A stretch of 64,000 bases of DNA from Desulfobulbaceae bacterium (GTDB lineage Bacteria > Bacteroidota > Ignavibacteria > Kapaibacteriales > UBA2268), in contig JAGXRP010000035.1 in the NCBI GenBank assembly GCA_018335795.1, positions 1-64,000 of the forward strand, in the 5' to 3' direction. Below, in pieces: positions 44,304 to 54,259 of the stretch. Below the pieces are notes generated by a model. It saw nothing but the letters and a program-made list of their open reading frames with translations. It had not been told where the DNA came from and did no database searches. A program made the position numbers and the translations under genes. Within the stretch, counting starts at the first letter, position 1. Every line of letters starts with the position of its first letter.

Positions 44304-45164
44304 ATGCTTGAATACCCACAATACAAGACCTTGCCGAAATCATACGTGGAAAATAAAATTCGCGAATTCATTGCCGAGGATGTTCCTGATGGCGATATTA
44401 CCACCATTTCGACTGTTCCGAGTGCTCAAAGAATCAATGCTTATATTGCTACAAAATCAGACATCGTTTTCGCAGGAACTGAAATATTAAAGCATATGTT
44501 TTCTGAGTCATACGGGCTTGAACTTAAAGTCAATGACGGAGATAGAATTAGTGCAGGCACTGTGATTGCAAGAATCGAAGGTTTGGCTCGAGAAATTTTG
44601 ATTTACGAGCGCATTATATTAAATTTGCTCCAGCGTTTGTGTGGAATAGCTACCGATACGGCAAAATACGCTGATTTGGCAAAGCCATACGGAGTTAAAA
44701 TTTTAGATACCAGAAAGACTACGCCCGGATTGCGACTGTTTGAAAAATATGCTGTGACTTGTGGCGGTGGATATAACCATAGACTTAATTTATCGGAAGG
44801 GATTTTAATCAAAGACAATCACATTTCCGCAGCACAATCGGTTACAAATGCTTTGAATATGGCAAGAAACACTGCTGCGGGAAAGCCCATTGAGCTTGAA
44901 GTCGATACAATCGAACAAATTAACGAAGCATTACTTAATCCACCCGATGGATTTTTGTTAGATAATATGAATAGAGAAACGACTATTCAAGCAGTTAGAA
45001 TTATCCGAAATCATCCTAAGGGCAATGATATATTTATCGAATCATCAGGTGGTATCAATCTCACAAACATTGAAAATTATTTCACAACCGGAATCAATGC
45101 AATATCAATCGGGGCTCTGACTCATAGTGCCAAAGCCGTTGATATTCATATGGAATTTGATTAG
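44304..45164 (+). CDS. nadC: Nicotinate-nucleotide pyrophosphorylase NadC
   Basis: This 286-residue enzyme has motifs AEDVPDGDITTISTVP, ERIILNLLQRLCGIAT, LDTRKTTPGLRLFEKYAVTCGGGYNHR and IELEVDTIEQ, and ends with SGGINLTNIENYFTTGI. It converts quinolinate and PRPP to nicotinate mononucleotide, the step after NadA. It is the last gene of a crcB-nadA-nadC run, convergent with the chemosensory operon. Confidence 0.96.
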   Translation: MLEYPQYKTLPKSYVENKIREFIAEDVPDGDITTISTVPSAQRINAYIATKSDIVFAGTEILKHMFSESYGLELKVNDGDRISAGTVIARIEGLAREILIYERIILNLLQRLCGIATDTAKYADLAKPYGVKILDTRKTTPGLRLFEKYAVTCGGGYNHRLNLSEGILIKDNHISAAQSVTNALNMARNTAAGKPIELEVDTIEQINEALLNPPDGFLLDNMNRETTIQAVRIIRNHPKGNDIFIESSGGINLTNIENYFTTGINAISIGALTHSAKAVDIHMEFD

Positions 45165-45166
45165 TC

Positions 45167-46360
45167 TTAATGAAATTTTATTTTCAACATCGAAAAGTCA
45201 TCGTCTAAAATTTCCTTGCTACCAAGAATTTTTACTTTGTTGAGCAATCCGTCTATTTCATCGGCATTATCGTTCTTGGTTTCATTGATAAAATCTGCCA
45301 TTTCGTCAAGCTCCCAAATTGAGCCGTCAAGAAGTTCGATTTCATATACTCCATCGGAATATACGTAGAGAAGTGAATCTTCCGGAACATTCACTTTGGT
45401 TGCGTTAAAAGGGAAATCCGGTAAACCACCGATTATAAAATTATCATTCATCAGCTTATTCATATTGCCTTGCTTATCAATCAATAGGGCAGGAGGATGT
45501 CCGGCACTTATATAGCTAATTGTTCTATCGGCTTTGTTATAAACTCCATACCAAATTGTGAAATAGAGTCCGTTATGGTCTGACATCTGGAAAGCTTTAT
45601 TTAAAGCTATTGCCACTACTGCCGGGTCATGAAAATTGAGCGTTGACAAGGCATTGCTTTTCAAGAAATTCATAGCCGAAACTGATAATAATGCAGGACC
45701 TACGCCATGCCCGCAAACATCAAGCAAGTATATGGCAAAATGGTTGTCGTCCAACCAATGATAGCCGAATGAATCTCCACCTAATTGAGCAGAAGGGATA
45801 AATCTCCAAAATGTCGAAATACCGTCTTTACTGATTGCTTCAGGAAGCATAGAAATCACATATTCGCCCGCTTTACTCAATTCTGAAGCTAAAGCTTTTT
45901 GACTTTTTTCCAATGATTCGTAGGCTTCGTTCCTTTGCAATAGATTTATATATGCTTTGGAATGATAGCGGATACGAGCTAACAATTCAATTTTATCAGG
46001 CAATTTTACTATATAATCGTTTGCACCTGCTTCAAACATCTCAGCCTTGGTTGTAGCTTCTTCTTTAGACGATAAAACAATAATTGGCACATCTTTCAAT
46101 TCCTGCGATGCACGATAGAATTTTACCAATGTCAAACCATCAATATCAGGCATTATCAAATCTTGTAAAATCAATGTTGGCTTGATTTCCTTCGCCGTTG
46201 GTAGGGCGATGGCAGGGTCTTGACAGAAGTGATACTCGATATCATCAAATTGCGATAACATTCGTCTCACTTGCTCGCCAACTATTAATTGGTCATCAAC
46301 CAATAGTACTTTGATTTTATATTCTTTAGGTGTTAATTTTAGTGGGTTGTCATTTTGCAT
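45167..46360 (-). CDS. Response regulator: WspR-like receiver fused to a PP2C/SpoIIE phosphatase
   Basis: This 397-residue protein has a receiver domain (about 15-135) with acidic pair Asp22/Asp23, phospho-acceptor Asp67 in ILQDLIMPDIDG and a VLSSKEE Lys. A helical linker RIRYHSKAYINLLQRNEAYESLEKSQ (about 140-165) resembles the receiver and stalk of WspR. A PP2C/SpoIIE domain (about 175-397) follows, with metal-binding LGGDSF, DVCGHGVGPA, SAGHPPAL, YSDGVYE and DDDFSML. WspR carries a GGDEF cyclase at this place. It is the last gene of the chemosensory operon. CheA should phosphorylate it and so switch dephosphorylation of an unknown target, such as a STAS protein. Confidence 0.9.
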   Translation of the reverse strand: MQNDNPLKLTPKEYKIKVLLVDDQLIVGEQVRRMLSQFDDIEYHFCQDPAIALPTAKEIKPTLILQDLIMPDIDGLTLVKFYRASQELKDVPIIVLSSKEEATTKAEMFEAGANDYIVKLPDKIELLARIRYHSKAYINLLQRNEAYESLEKSQKALASELSKAGEYVISMLPEAISKDGISTFWRFIPSAQLGGDSFGYHWLDDNHFAIYLLDVCGHGVGPALLSVSAMNFLKSNALSTLNFHDPAVVAIALNKAFQMSDHNGLYFTIWYGVYNKADRTISYISAGHPPALLIDKQGNMNKLMNDNFIIGGLPDFPFNATKVNVPEDSLLYVYSDGVYEIELLDGSIWELDEMADFINETKNDNADEIDGLLNKVKILGSKEILDDDFSMLKIKFH

Positions 46361-46374
46361 GTTTTATCCTTATA

Positions 46375-47376
46375 TTATATAATTGTTCTCTTTATTTTGT
46401 CAGCAATTTCAACCGGATTTAAAATTTCCATTGATGCACCTAATTCGGCAGCAACTTTCGGCATTCCAAAAACAACCGAACTTGCCTCATCTTGAGCGAT
46501 TGTCAGCCAACCGGCTTTTTTCAATTTTAGCAAACCTTTGGCTCCATCATTGCCCATTCCGGTTAAAACTATTGCAATTCCCGTTCCAATCCAATTATCT
46601 TTGATGGACTCAAAAAAACGGTCAACTGAGGGTCTGTAATGGTAATTTATCGGCTCGGGCGTGTATTCGAAATATCCCAATGGGTCAATAATCAAATGGT
46701 CGTTAGTTCCTGCAATGTAAACGCGCCCATTGATTGGCTTTGTTTTAGCTACGGCGATTTCGACAGGCAATTCTGAATATTTATTCAGCCATTCGGCTAA
46801 ACCGTCAGCAAATTTGCTGTCCACATGTTGAACGATAACGATTGCTGCGTTTAAGTTTGCAGGCAAATTAGATAAAATCCCTGTCAATGCTTTCGGGCCA
46901 CCTGTTGATGAACCGATAGCCACCATATTCACTTTATTACCTGAATAGATTGCACTTTGCTTTTTCTCGAATTGCGAGGTATAGCTAATTAATTTTCTAA
47001 TCGTGCTGATTTTTTTGACTAAATTATCTTCACCAATCAGATTACCTGCTTCATCCAATACAGGAGTTTCAACAACATCTAAAGCACCGTAACCCATCGC
47101 ATCGAATACTTTAGTGCGATTAATATTCAGCGAGGTAGTCACAATCATAATCGAACATGGATTGCTTTCCATGATGATTTTTGTTGCTGTAGCGCCATCC
47201 ATCACCGGCATCATAAGATTCATCAGAATCAAATCCGGCTTGTCGGCATTAAGTTTTTCGATTGCTTCGGCTCCATTGGTGGCAGTCCAAGCAATTTCAG
47301 TCGCTTCAATGGATTTTATAACTTTTCGGAGTATTTCTATTTCAATCAATAAGTCATTGACAATGGCTATTCTCAT
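46375..47376 (-). CDS. cheB: CheB-type methylesterase (WspF-like) with Asn at the phospho-acceptor site
   Basis: This 333-residue protein has a receiver domain (1-120) starting RIAIVNDLLIEIEILR, as in WspF, and a CheB methylesterase domain (about 148-333) with IGSSTGGPKAL (Ser), VQHVDSKFADGLAEWL (His) and GMGNDGAKGLL (Asp). It demethylates receptors. In the receiver, ILMNLMMPVMDG has Asn53 (codon 47218-47220) where an Asp is phosphorylated in the family, so phospho-activation is likely lost or the domain is locked. It lies between cheA and the PP2C regulator. Confidence 0.9.
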   Translation of the reverse strand: MRIAIVNDLLIEIEILRKVIKSIEATEIAWTATNGAEAIEKLNADKPDLILMNLMMPVMDGATATKIIMESNPCSIMIVTTSLNINRTKVFDAMGYGALDVVETPVLDEAGNLIGEDNLVKKISTIRKLISYTSQFEKKQSAIYSGNKVNMVAIGSSTGGPKALTGILSNLPANLNAAIVIVQHVDSKFADGLAEWLNKYSELPVEIAVAKTKPINGRVYIAGTNDHLIIDPLGYFEYTPEPINYHYRPSVDRFFESIKDNWIGTGIAIVLTGMGNDGAKGLLKLKKAGWLTIAQDEASSVVFGMPKVAAELGASMEILNPVEIADKIKRTII

Positions 47377-47379
47377 TTC

Positions 47380-49725
47380 TTAAGGTGTCCCTATCAAATC
47401 GTAAACGGCATTAAGTAAAGTGTTATCATGAAAGCTGCTTTTGGTCAAATAATATGAAGCTCCGGCAGAAAGTCCGGCTTTTTTGTCGTCTTCTCGGTCT
47501 TTGTATGATACAATCATAATCGGCAAATCGCGATATTTTATATCATTTTTGATTCGTTTGACCATTTCGATTCCATTCATCCGAGGCATGTCTATATCCG
47601 AAATTACCAAGTCGAAATTATCACGATGCAAAGTATTCCAACCATCAATGCCATCAACGGCAACAGTCACTTTAAATCCTTTGTTCTCGAGAAGTTTGCG
47701 CTCAACTTCACGAACTGTTATCGAATCATCTACCACGAGAATGTGCTTTAGTTTTTTGTCGCCTTTTTGGAGATTGATATCGGCTTTTTCCAATTTCCCG
47801 GATTTGATAATTACATCTATTGACCTGACTAAATCATCAACATCCGTAATCAAAACAGGAGTTCCGTCCTCTAAGATTGCTCCTGAGCTGATGTTTTGGA
47901 TTCGCCCTAACTTCTTGTTAATTGGAATAACCACCAAGTCTGTCTGACTGATAAATCTATCCACTGACATCCCGAATTTGCTCAATCTATCGCTCACAAC
48001 GACAATTGGATATTTAATCCTTTCGCTTTTGACTCTTTGAATTCCGAAAATTTGCGCAGCATCAACAATGCCGATGTTTTCGCCTTCAAGTTCGCAATAA
48101 TAATGATTTTCGGCTTTTTTCAATTCTGAAGTCGAAAGATGCACTATTCGTTCAATTCGTGAAAGTGGAATAGCATAAGGTTCGCCTGCAATTTCGACTA
48201 ATAATGACCTCAAAACCGACAATGTTAATGGCAATTGTAGTTGAAAAATTGTACCTTTGTTTGGCTCCGAATCAACTCGAATCATACCGCCAACTTCATG
48301 CACCATCGAAAACACTACATCGAGCCCGACACCGCGTCCTGAAATTTCAGTAACTTCAGTTGCGGTTGAAAATCCGGGCAAAAACAAGAAGTCGAATAAT
48401 TCGGCTTTTGTCATGAATTGAGCCATTTCGGCAGTCGTAAATCCCTTGTCAACAATTTTTTTGCGGATATACTCGGTGTCCATGCCTTTGCCGTCATCCT
48501 CGATAAAGACCATCAACATACCGGATAAGTGCCTTGCCTCAAGTGTAATTGTCCCGGTTTCATTTTTAGATTTCGATGCTCTTTCGTCCGGCATTTCAAT
48601 ACCATGGTCTATTGCATTTCGGATAAGGTGATTGAGCGGAGCTTCGAGCTTTTCGAGAATATCGCGGTCAACTCTGGTGCTTTCGCCTCGAATTTTAAAT
48701 TCTACTTTTTTACCCAATTTTTTGGAAATGTCCCGAACAAGTCGCGGAAATCCTGCAAGTCCCTCGGAAAAAGGCTTCATCCGTGTATCAATTGCTTCGT
48801 TATAAAGCCTATCTGTAAGAATTTCTAATCGGCGAGAAAATTGGTCGAAATCATCAATATAATCTCGCAATTCACTCAATAACATATCCATTTTTTTTGA
48901 TGCATCACGAAAATTTTCGTTAATCTCATCGGAAATATTGTAGGGTTGAAGTTCTTGATAGATTGATTCCTTCAGCGTATTCAACTCAATAATTCCGTTT
49001 TTCAATATTTGAAGCTCATTTCCGAATGGGCGGAGCAATTTTGTTTGCACTAAAATTTCACCTGTCAGACCAAGTATTTTGTTCAATCTGTCAGACAAAA
49101 CCCTAACAAATCTATCATCAGTCTTTTTGGCATTTGATTCAATTTGTTCATCCTTCGCGATGGCTGATTCAATTTCTTCGCTTGGTGTTTGAACGACTTC
49201 GATGCTTTTCTTTTCGACTATTTCGATTGGAACTTTTGGTTCATGTTTATTTGAACCATTTGTTGAAGCGTTGCTTTCATGTGCTTTCTGAGAACCGTTT
49301 GTTTTGGGTTTTTCATCTCCAAATTCCTTTATGGGTAACGCATTCAAACTATCAATCAAGCTTTTGATTTTGTTAGTCGAATTACTCAAGACGTCAGGAA
49401 TTTCTGCAATTTCATGATTAAGAAGAGAAGTATAAAAATCGTTACATTCCAAAAGGACTTCAATATCGGTCGAATCAATCACACGCTTCTTTTTCATAAC
49501 GGCATCAAGAATGTCTTCCATCGAATGTGCCAAATCTACAGCTTTGTCTAAACCGACAATTCGTGCGGCTCCTTTGATTGAGTGTGCTGCTCGCATCAGC
49601 GGTTCTACATTTTGAGGTGAACTGTTCTTTTCGAGATTGATTAATCCAATTTCCAATGTTTTGGTATGGGATTCCAACTCAAGCCGGAACAAATCCAGCA
49701 TTTCCATGTCTATTTCATTTGACAT
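47380..49725 (-). CDS. cheA: Hybrid histidine kinase CheA with C-terminal receiver (WspE-like)
   Basis: This 781-residue protein has domains in the following order. An HPt domain (1-115) carries His48 in RAAHSIKGAARIVGL. A low-complexity Asn/Ser/Glu linker of about 90 residues takes the place of P2. A dimerisation helix pair (about 215-320) and a HATPase domain (about 330-510; LNHLIRNAIDHGIEMP, DDGKGMD, GRGVGLDVV) follow. A CheW-like P5 domain (about 510-640) is followed by a receiver (about 655-781) with Asp in DLVISDIDMPRMNG. It reads receptor state and phosphorylates the REC-PP2C protein, and perhaps its own receiver. The CheA-REC layout is that of WspE. Confidence 0.92.
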   Translation of the reverse strand: MSNEIDMEMLDLFRLELESHTKTLEIGLINLEKNSSPQNVEPLMRAAHSIKGAARIVGLDKAVDLAHSMEDILDAVMKKKRVIDSTDIEVLLECNDFYTSLLNHEIAEIPDVLSNSTNKIKSLIDSLNALPIKEFGDEKPKTNGSQKAHESNASTNGSNKHEPKVPIEIVEKKSIEVVQTPSEEIESAIAKDEQIESNAKKTDDRFVRVLSDRLNKILGLTGEILVQTKLLRPFGNELQILKNGIIELNTLKESIYQELQPYNISDEINENFRDASKKMDMLLSELRDYIDDFDQFSRRLEILTDRLYNEAIDTRMKPFSEGLAGFPRLVRDISKKLGKKVEFKIRGESTRVDRDILEKLEAPLNHLIRNAIDHGIEMPDERASKSKNETGTITLEARHLSGMLMVFIEDDGKGMDTEYIRKKIVDKGFTTAEMAQFMTKAELFDFLFLPGFSTATEVTEISGRGVGLDVVFSMVHEVGGMIRVDSEPNKGTIFQLQLPLTLSVLRSLLVEIAGEPYAIPLSRIERIVHLSTSELKKAENHYYCELEGENIGIVDAAQIFGIQRVKSERIKYPIVVVSDRLSKFGMSVDRFISQTDLVVIPINKKLGRIQNISSGAILEDGTPVLITDVDDLVRSIDVIIKSGKLEKADINLQKGDKKLKHILVVDDSITVREVERKLLENKGFKVTVAVDGIDGWNTLHRDNFDLVISDIDMPRMNGIEMVKRIKNDIKYRDLPIMIVSYKDREDDKKAGLSAGASYYLTKSSFHDNTLLNAVYDLIGTP

Positions 49726-49731
49726 TTGTCA

Positions 49732-50418
49732 TCACCATTTCAATTTTGAATTTATCATATCGAATAATCTGTTTGTATCAATAATACTGACGGTTCTATC
49801 TCCAATTTCAAAAGTATTTGATGTCAAAGTTGTTTCCGATTTTGTGATTGTTGCGGGTGCTTTGGTGTAATTCTGAGTATCAGATTTGAAAACGCCATAA
49901 TGTTCGTCAACCGGAATCACATACGTTTCATCTGAGCTTTCTAAAACAAGCAGTGATTTGTATTTTTTAGCATCACCGTTTTCTAATGGTTTAACTCTAT
50001 TCAAACTCAAAAACGCAGACAATGATATGCACATGAGCAATTCACCGTTAACGTTGGTCAAACCCAAAAGATAATCGTTTGTTCTCCCCGGTACATAATG
50101 AACAAACTTAGAATCAACGGCTTCCTTAAAACTAACAGTTTTTACAGCAAGCCATTCATCTGCAATCCTGAATACAATAAGTGATTCCTGCGAATCAGAC
50201 TCGATTTCCTTGGGTGAACTGATTTGTTCAGTCCATTCATTTATCAATTCTTCGGGAATTTCACGCTTAAATAGCTTTCTTCCGCCTTCAGTATATACCG
50301 GGCAATTTTTGCAATGGTCATAACTTACAAGCAAATCACAGGAATTATCGCCGTAAATGCCAATTCTATTCCAGCACTTTGGTCCCTTGTCAAAAATGAC
50401 TTTTTCTAAATTTGCCAT
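49732..50418 (-). CDS. CheW-like coupling protein with N-terminal Cys motif (WspD-like)
   Basis: This 228-residue protein has a ~60-residue N-terminal motif with four cysteines (KCWNRIGIYGDNSCDLL ... YDHCKNCPVY; Cys15, 27, 36, 39), characteristic of WspD and a few other CheW proteins. It may bind metal. A CheW domain follows (about 85-228; LIVFRIADEWLAVKTVSFKEAV and YLLGLTNVNGELLMCISL). It couples receptors to CheA. It lies between the CheR-TPR and CheA genes, like WspD in the Wsp operon. Confidence 0.85.
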   Translation of the reverse strand: MANLEKVIFDKGPKCWNRIGIYGDNSCDLLVSYDHCKNCPVYTEGGRKLFKREIPEELINEWTEQISSPKEIESDSQESLIVFRIADEWLAVKTVSFKEAVDSKFVHYVPGRTNDYLLGLTNVNGELLMCISLSAFLSLNRVKPLENGDAKKYKSLLVLESSDETYVIPVDEHYGVFKSDTQNYTKAPATITKSETTLTSNTFEIGDRTVSIIDTNRLFDMINSKLKW

Positions 50419-50420
50419 AG

Positions 50421-51662
50421 TTATGAATTACTTAGTTTTACAAAAACGCGTTCAGCCCGTTCTCTATAAATATTTGCAAGTTCGTGTTCGCCACTACTTT
50501 CATAAATCAGGCTTGTATGAACCAATGATTCGTAATGGTCCGGCTTAAGATAAAGCACTTTATGAAAATAATCTTTTGCTTCTGTGATTTTACCTGAAGC
50601 ATTACTTATAAGCCCCATCACGTATAAAGCCCTGAAGTCGCTATTATCACTACTTAGTAATTCATTACAAATATGTTCTGCATCTACGTATTCACCCTTA
50701 TTTGCCAAATTGTTGAGTCTAATGTATAAATCATCTTTATTTTCTTTAAGAATTGGTTTATGTAGCTTTTCAGTTTTTTGAGCAGGCTTTAAACTTGATT
50801 TTTGAGGAGCTTTCTCATCTGCCTTAGCACTTGATTTTGTAAACAAAGTTCGCTCAGTAGCATTTGGCGTAATAATTTGTTTGCATGCGAAAGCCATATC
50901 ATGCTGTACATGCTCGAAATGGTTGCGAGTAAAATATGCTGTTTCGGACAAACCAGCAAACAAAACACCATCTTTTCGGAGCAATCGGTTTATATTTTGG
51001 AGAACTGCATTCCGAGCTTCAATATTAAGATATATTAACAAATTTTTACAAAAAATATAATCAAATTTTGCTTCATTTGCTAAGAAATCGCTTTTTACAA
51101 TATTAGCTTGTCTGAAATTAGGAATAGATTTTATTTTGCTGTCAATTGCGAAATTTTTATCATTCGTAAGCTCAAAGTATCTTGATTTGAAACCTTCGAA
51201 ATCATTCCGAAATGAGCTTCTGCCATAAATTCCTTTTTTTGCTATATTCAGCGAAATAGGATTGATATCAACCGCTACAATTTCAAAATCATTTATATTG
51301 AATCCAAGGTCTATCAATAACATAGATATTGAATAGGGTTCTTCGCCGGTCGAGCTTGGAGCAGAAAGTATCCGCAATTTATTAGTAGGGGAATATTTGA
51401 ATCTTCGCGAAGATAGTTCATGTTTGAGAAATTTGAAACATTCTGAATCTCTGAAAAACCAAGTTTCTGCAACAGTGAGTTCATTGATTAAATCTTGAAT
51501 TCTGTTGTTATCCGACATAAGATTGGCAAATTGCTTATTCTCCAATTCATCATGAGTGACGTGTTTGTTGATGGCACTTGCAACAGAAATGATACCAATT
51601 GAGTCGGTATCAATGCCCATCTCACTTTCTATATATTTAATTATTTCGCCAAAATCAGTCAT
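50421..51662 (-). CDS. cheR: CheR methyltransferase with C-terminal TPR (WspC-like)
   Basis: This 413-residue protein has an N-terminal CheR domain (about 1-80) and a SAM-binding domain (about 80-275) with ILSAPSSTGEEPYSISMLLI, IVAVDINPISLNIAKKGIYG, FDYIFCKNLLIYL and LFAGLSETAYF. A linker of charged residues and two or three TPR-like helices end the protein (about 315-410; RALYVMGLISNASGKITEAKDYFHKVLYLKPDHYESLVHTS). It methylates the receptors encoded upstream. The TPR tail is shared with WspC. Confidence 0.92.
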   Translation of the reverse strand: MTDFGEIIKYIESEMGIDTDSIGIISVASAINKHVTHDELENKQFANLMSDNNRIQDLINELTVAETWFFRDSECFKFLKHELSSRRFKYSPTNKLRILSAPSSTGEEPYSISMLLIDLGFNINDFEIVAVDINPISLNIAKKGIYGRSSFRNDFEGFKSRYFELTNDKNFAIDSKIKSIPNFRQANIVKSDFLANEAKFDYIFCKNLLIYLNIEARNAVLQNINRLLRKDGVLFAGLSETAYFTRNHFEHVQHDMAFACKQIITPNATERTLFTKSSAKADEKAPQKSSLKPAQKTEKLHKPILKENKDDLYIRLNNLANKGEYVDAEHICNELLSSDNSDFRALYVMGLISNASGKITEAKDYFHKVLYLKPDHYESLVHTSLIYESSGEHELANIYRERAERVFVKLSNS

Positions 51663-51692
51663 AAATATAAAATCGTTTAAATAGGAATAAAA

Positions 51693-52124
51693 TTATAAAT
51701 AATTTTCGATTGTGCTAACTAACTTTTTCAAGTTGACTAAATGCACCAATTCAAAATCAATCAAAAAGACCTTGTCAATGAATGGGTGTGCTGTATAGCT
51801 ATTTATTTTTTCTTCATGCAAATTAGAATCAAGACTAAATGTTTCCGATACAACTTCAGAAATTATTCCGAATTCGATTTCAGGAGTTTCCGTATCTCGC
51901 ACTACAATAATTCTCGTGCTCAAATATATGTTAGCGTAATGTTGTTTCAGATAATATGCCAAATCGAACACCGGAATTAGCGAGCCACGGAAATTAATCA
52001 AACCCTTAAGATGTTCTGATGACTTTGGAATAGGAGTAATTCTGACAAAAGGTATTACTTCGACAACATTGTCTATATTGATGCAATAGTTAGCTTCATC
52101 AATTTTGAATGGCAATATCATCAT
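51693..52124 (-). CDS. cheW: CheW coupling protein (WspB-like)
   Basis: This 143-residue single CheW domain contains NYCINIDNVVEVIPFVRITPIPKSSEHLKGLINFRGSLIPVFDL, the defining CheW motif. It links receptor tips to CheA. It sits after the second receptor gene (4 bases) and before cheR (30 bases). Confidence 0.92.
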   Translation of the reverse strand: MMILPFKIDEANYCINIDNVVEVIPFVRITPIPKSSEHLKGLINFRGSLIPVFDLAYYLKQHYANIYLSTRIIVVRDTETPEIEFGIISEVVSETFSLDSNLHEEKINSYTAHPFIDKVFLIDFELVHLVNLKKLVSTIENYL

Positions 52125-52128
52125 AAAA

Positions 52129-54243
52129 CTACCCTTTAATCGTGAATTTTTTCAACTCTTTGTTCAGTCCTACTACAGCCTGATTCAGTTGACCTGTAGC
52201 ATTGTTAAATTCCGTTATCGAATCGCGTGTAAATTTTGCAGCATTATTCAATTCTTTCATAGATGAGTTGATTTCCTTTGAATTGCGAGATTGCTTAGTG
52301 GTCGAATCATATACGCTAGCGATTACTTCGGGTAATTGATTGGCACTCGAAATTAATTCGCCTAATGTGGAAATCAATTCCGATGCCTTATCTGTACCGC
52401 TTTTTGTCTGTTCTGTATATTTTATTATCGAATCAGAGCCTTCTTTTACAGCAATTTGCATCTCGGTAATCATATCTTCAATTTCTAGAGCTGCAATTGC
52501 AGTTTGGTCTGCTAATCTTCTAATTTCCCTTGCAACAACGGCAAATCCTGTTCCGTATGCACCGGCTCGTTCGGCTTCTATTGAGGCATTTAGAGATACT
52601 AGATTTGTCTGATTAGCCACTTTTGTAATTGTTGTGATTACCGAACTGATTTTTGTAGCTCTGGATTTGATGGTTTCAAGTTTTTCCGAAATATCAGCTG
52701 ATGATTCGGTCAAAGATGACATATTTGTTTTCAATTGGTTCAAATTTTCGTACCCGTCTTCTGCAAATTCAGAAGTTTGCTTTGCCATTTTGTTCAAATA
52801 ATCGGTCTGGACAGTCAAGTTTTCAGAAGTATCAGCAATTTCGTTACTCAATGAACTAACTTGATTTGTCAAAGCGGCTTGCTCGGCTACTATGGTTTCA
52901 ATTTCTTTGGCTGATGAAGTTATATTTCCTGTTGAATCGAAAACTAAATCAGCAGAACTTTTAACCTGAGTTAGCAATGAACCTAAATTGATTGTCATTT
53001 GTCGAATCGCACGGAATAATTTTAAAATCTCATCTCGCACATTAGTTTTGTCTTCCAAATATTTTTTGAACATACCGCTTCTTTTGGGGTCGTTAATTTC
53101 ATTTACAGCTGCTGATATATCACCTTTGGCAATTAACTCTGTGATTTCGGTTACAACTTTGATATGATAAGCTATTTGGAGAGAAATCATCACTACCATT
53201 ACAATGGCTATTGATAGAGCTAATCCGGTAACCGCAAAGGCAATCTGCCTTCTTTCCTCAAAATATTCCAATCGCTGATTGAGCAATGTATTTAATTCAT
53301 CATTCGTCGTATTCCAGAATTCCCAACTTGATTCGTTTACTTTGAGCACTAATTCCATAAATTCGTTCTTGTTTACCACACTAACAGCTTGGTCAGAGTA
53401 TTGTTCGTTGTGTTTTAGCAAGAACTCAAAATCGCTGTCAAATTTTAGAAAATTTGGGCGTAACACATTTGTCAAATTTGCATTTGTTCCGTAATATTTG
53501 CTGTCATTTTGGATAGATGTATTCAAAGCTGACAGCAAATGCTCGATATCTGTGCTTAGAGATTGTGCTAAATAGCGTAAGTAGCCTGCATGTTCCGTAT
53601 CAGGGTCAGTTAAAAATTCAGATGACGAGATTACATAATATGAAAAGCTTGTTTTGAATTTTGGCAATGATAGGAGAGTGATATCCGTCAAATAATAAGA
53701 ATCGAGGTCAGGGTCAAGAATCAAACCTGATTCGTCACCAATAAATCTTGTTAATTGGTTTATCAAGCTAAATATTTTACTGTACGATTTTGAAGATTCG
53801 TTAAAATTAGCATTATTGCTAATATTGGTTAAATTTTTCCATTCTTCATTGATTGATTTTGGAGTAAAAGACTTGTGCAACTCGTCATTGAGCAGTTTGT
53901 AAGCAAGTTTATTGTTATTTGATTGCTCATGAATTAAATAATCTAATTTGTTAAGATTTTGGTCAATTTCATTTGAAAGTGAATCACGCCTTTTGTTAAG
54001 TAATTGCGAAATTTCAATATATCCATCGTCATATATAGCCTTTGATAACATACTGTGCTCAGTCAATTGACTCAAAGATTCAATAACCGGTTCTAATAGT
54101 ATGTTCCCTGAGATTTCCATCTCTACTTTCTCGATGTTTGTATTGTAAGCAGAAAAGACAAAGAACATGAGCGATGCAATTGGCAAAATAAAAACAAGTG
54201 TGCTAATAAGCAATTTGACCCAGATTTTCAGATTTTTAAACAT
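52129..54243 (-). CDS. Methyl-accepting chemotaxis protein with long periplasmic helical domain
   Basis: This 704-residue receptor has two membrane helices (residues 9-30 and about 335-360) bracketing a ~300-residue, mostly helical periplasmic domain (with [21 protein letters not shown], typical of NIT/4HB-like sensors). A HAMP region and signalling domain follow, with the hairpin tip [40 protein letters not shown]. Its ligand is unknown. It lies 16 bases after the other receptor gene and ahead of cheW. Confidence 0.9.
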   Translation of the reverse strand: MFKNLKIWVKLLISTLVFILPIASLMFFVFSAYNTNIEKVEMEISGNILLEPVIESLSQLTEHSMLSKAIYDDGYIEISQLLNKRRDSLSNEIDQNLNKLDYLIHEQSNNNKLAYKLLNDELHKSFTPKSINEEWKNLTNISNNANFNESSKSYSKIFSLINQLTRFIGDESGLILDPDLDSYYLTDITLLSLPKFKTSFSYYVISSSEFLTDPDTEHAGYLRYLAQSLSTDIEHLLSALNTSIQNDSKYYGTNANLTNVLRPNFLKFDSDFEFLLKHNEQYSDQAVSVVNKNEFMELVLKVNESSWEFWNTTNDELNTLLNQRLEYFEERRQIAFAVTGLALSIAIVMVVMISLQIAYHIKVVTEITELIAKGDISAAVNEINDPKRSGMFKKYLEDKTNVRDEILKLFRAIRQMTINLGSLLTQVKSSADLVFDSTGNITSSAKEIETIVAEQAALTNQVSSLSNEIADTSENLTVQTDYLNKMAKQTSEFAEDGYENLNQLKTNMSSLTESSADISEKLETIKSRATKISSVITTITKVANQTNLVSLNASIEAERAGAYGTGFAVVAREIRRLADQTAIAALEIEDMITEMQIAVKEGSDSIIKYTEQTKSGTDKASELISTLGELISSANQLPEVIASVYDSTTKQSRNSKEINSSMKELNNAAKFTRDSITEFNNATGQLNQAVVGLNKELKKFTIKG

Positions 54244-54259
54244 ATCGCCATTTTCCTTA

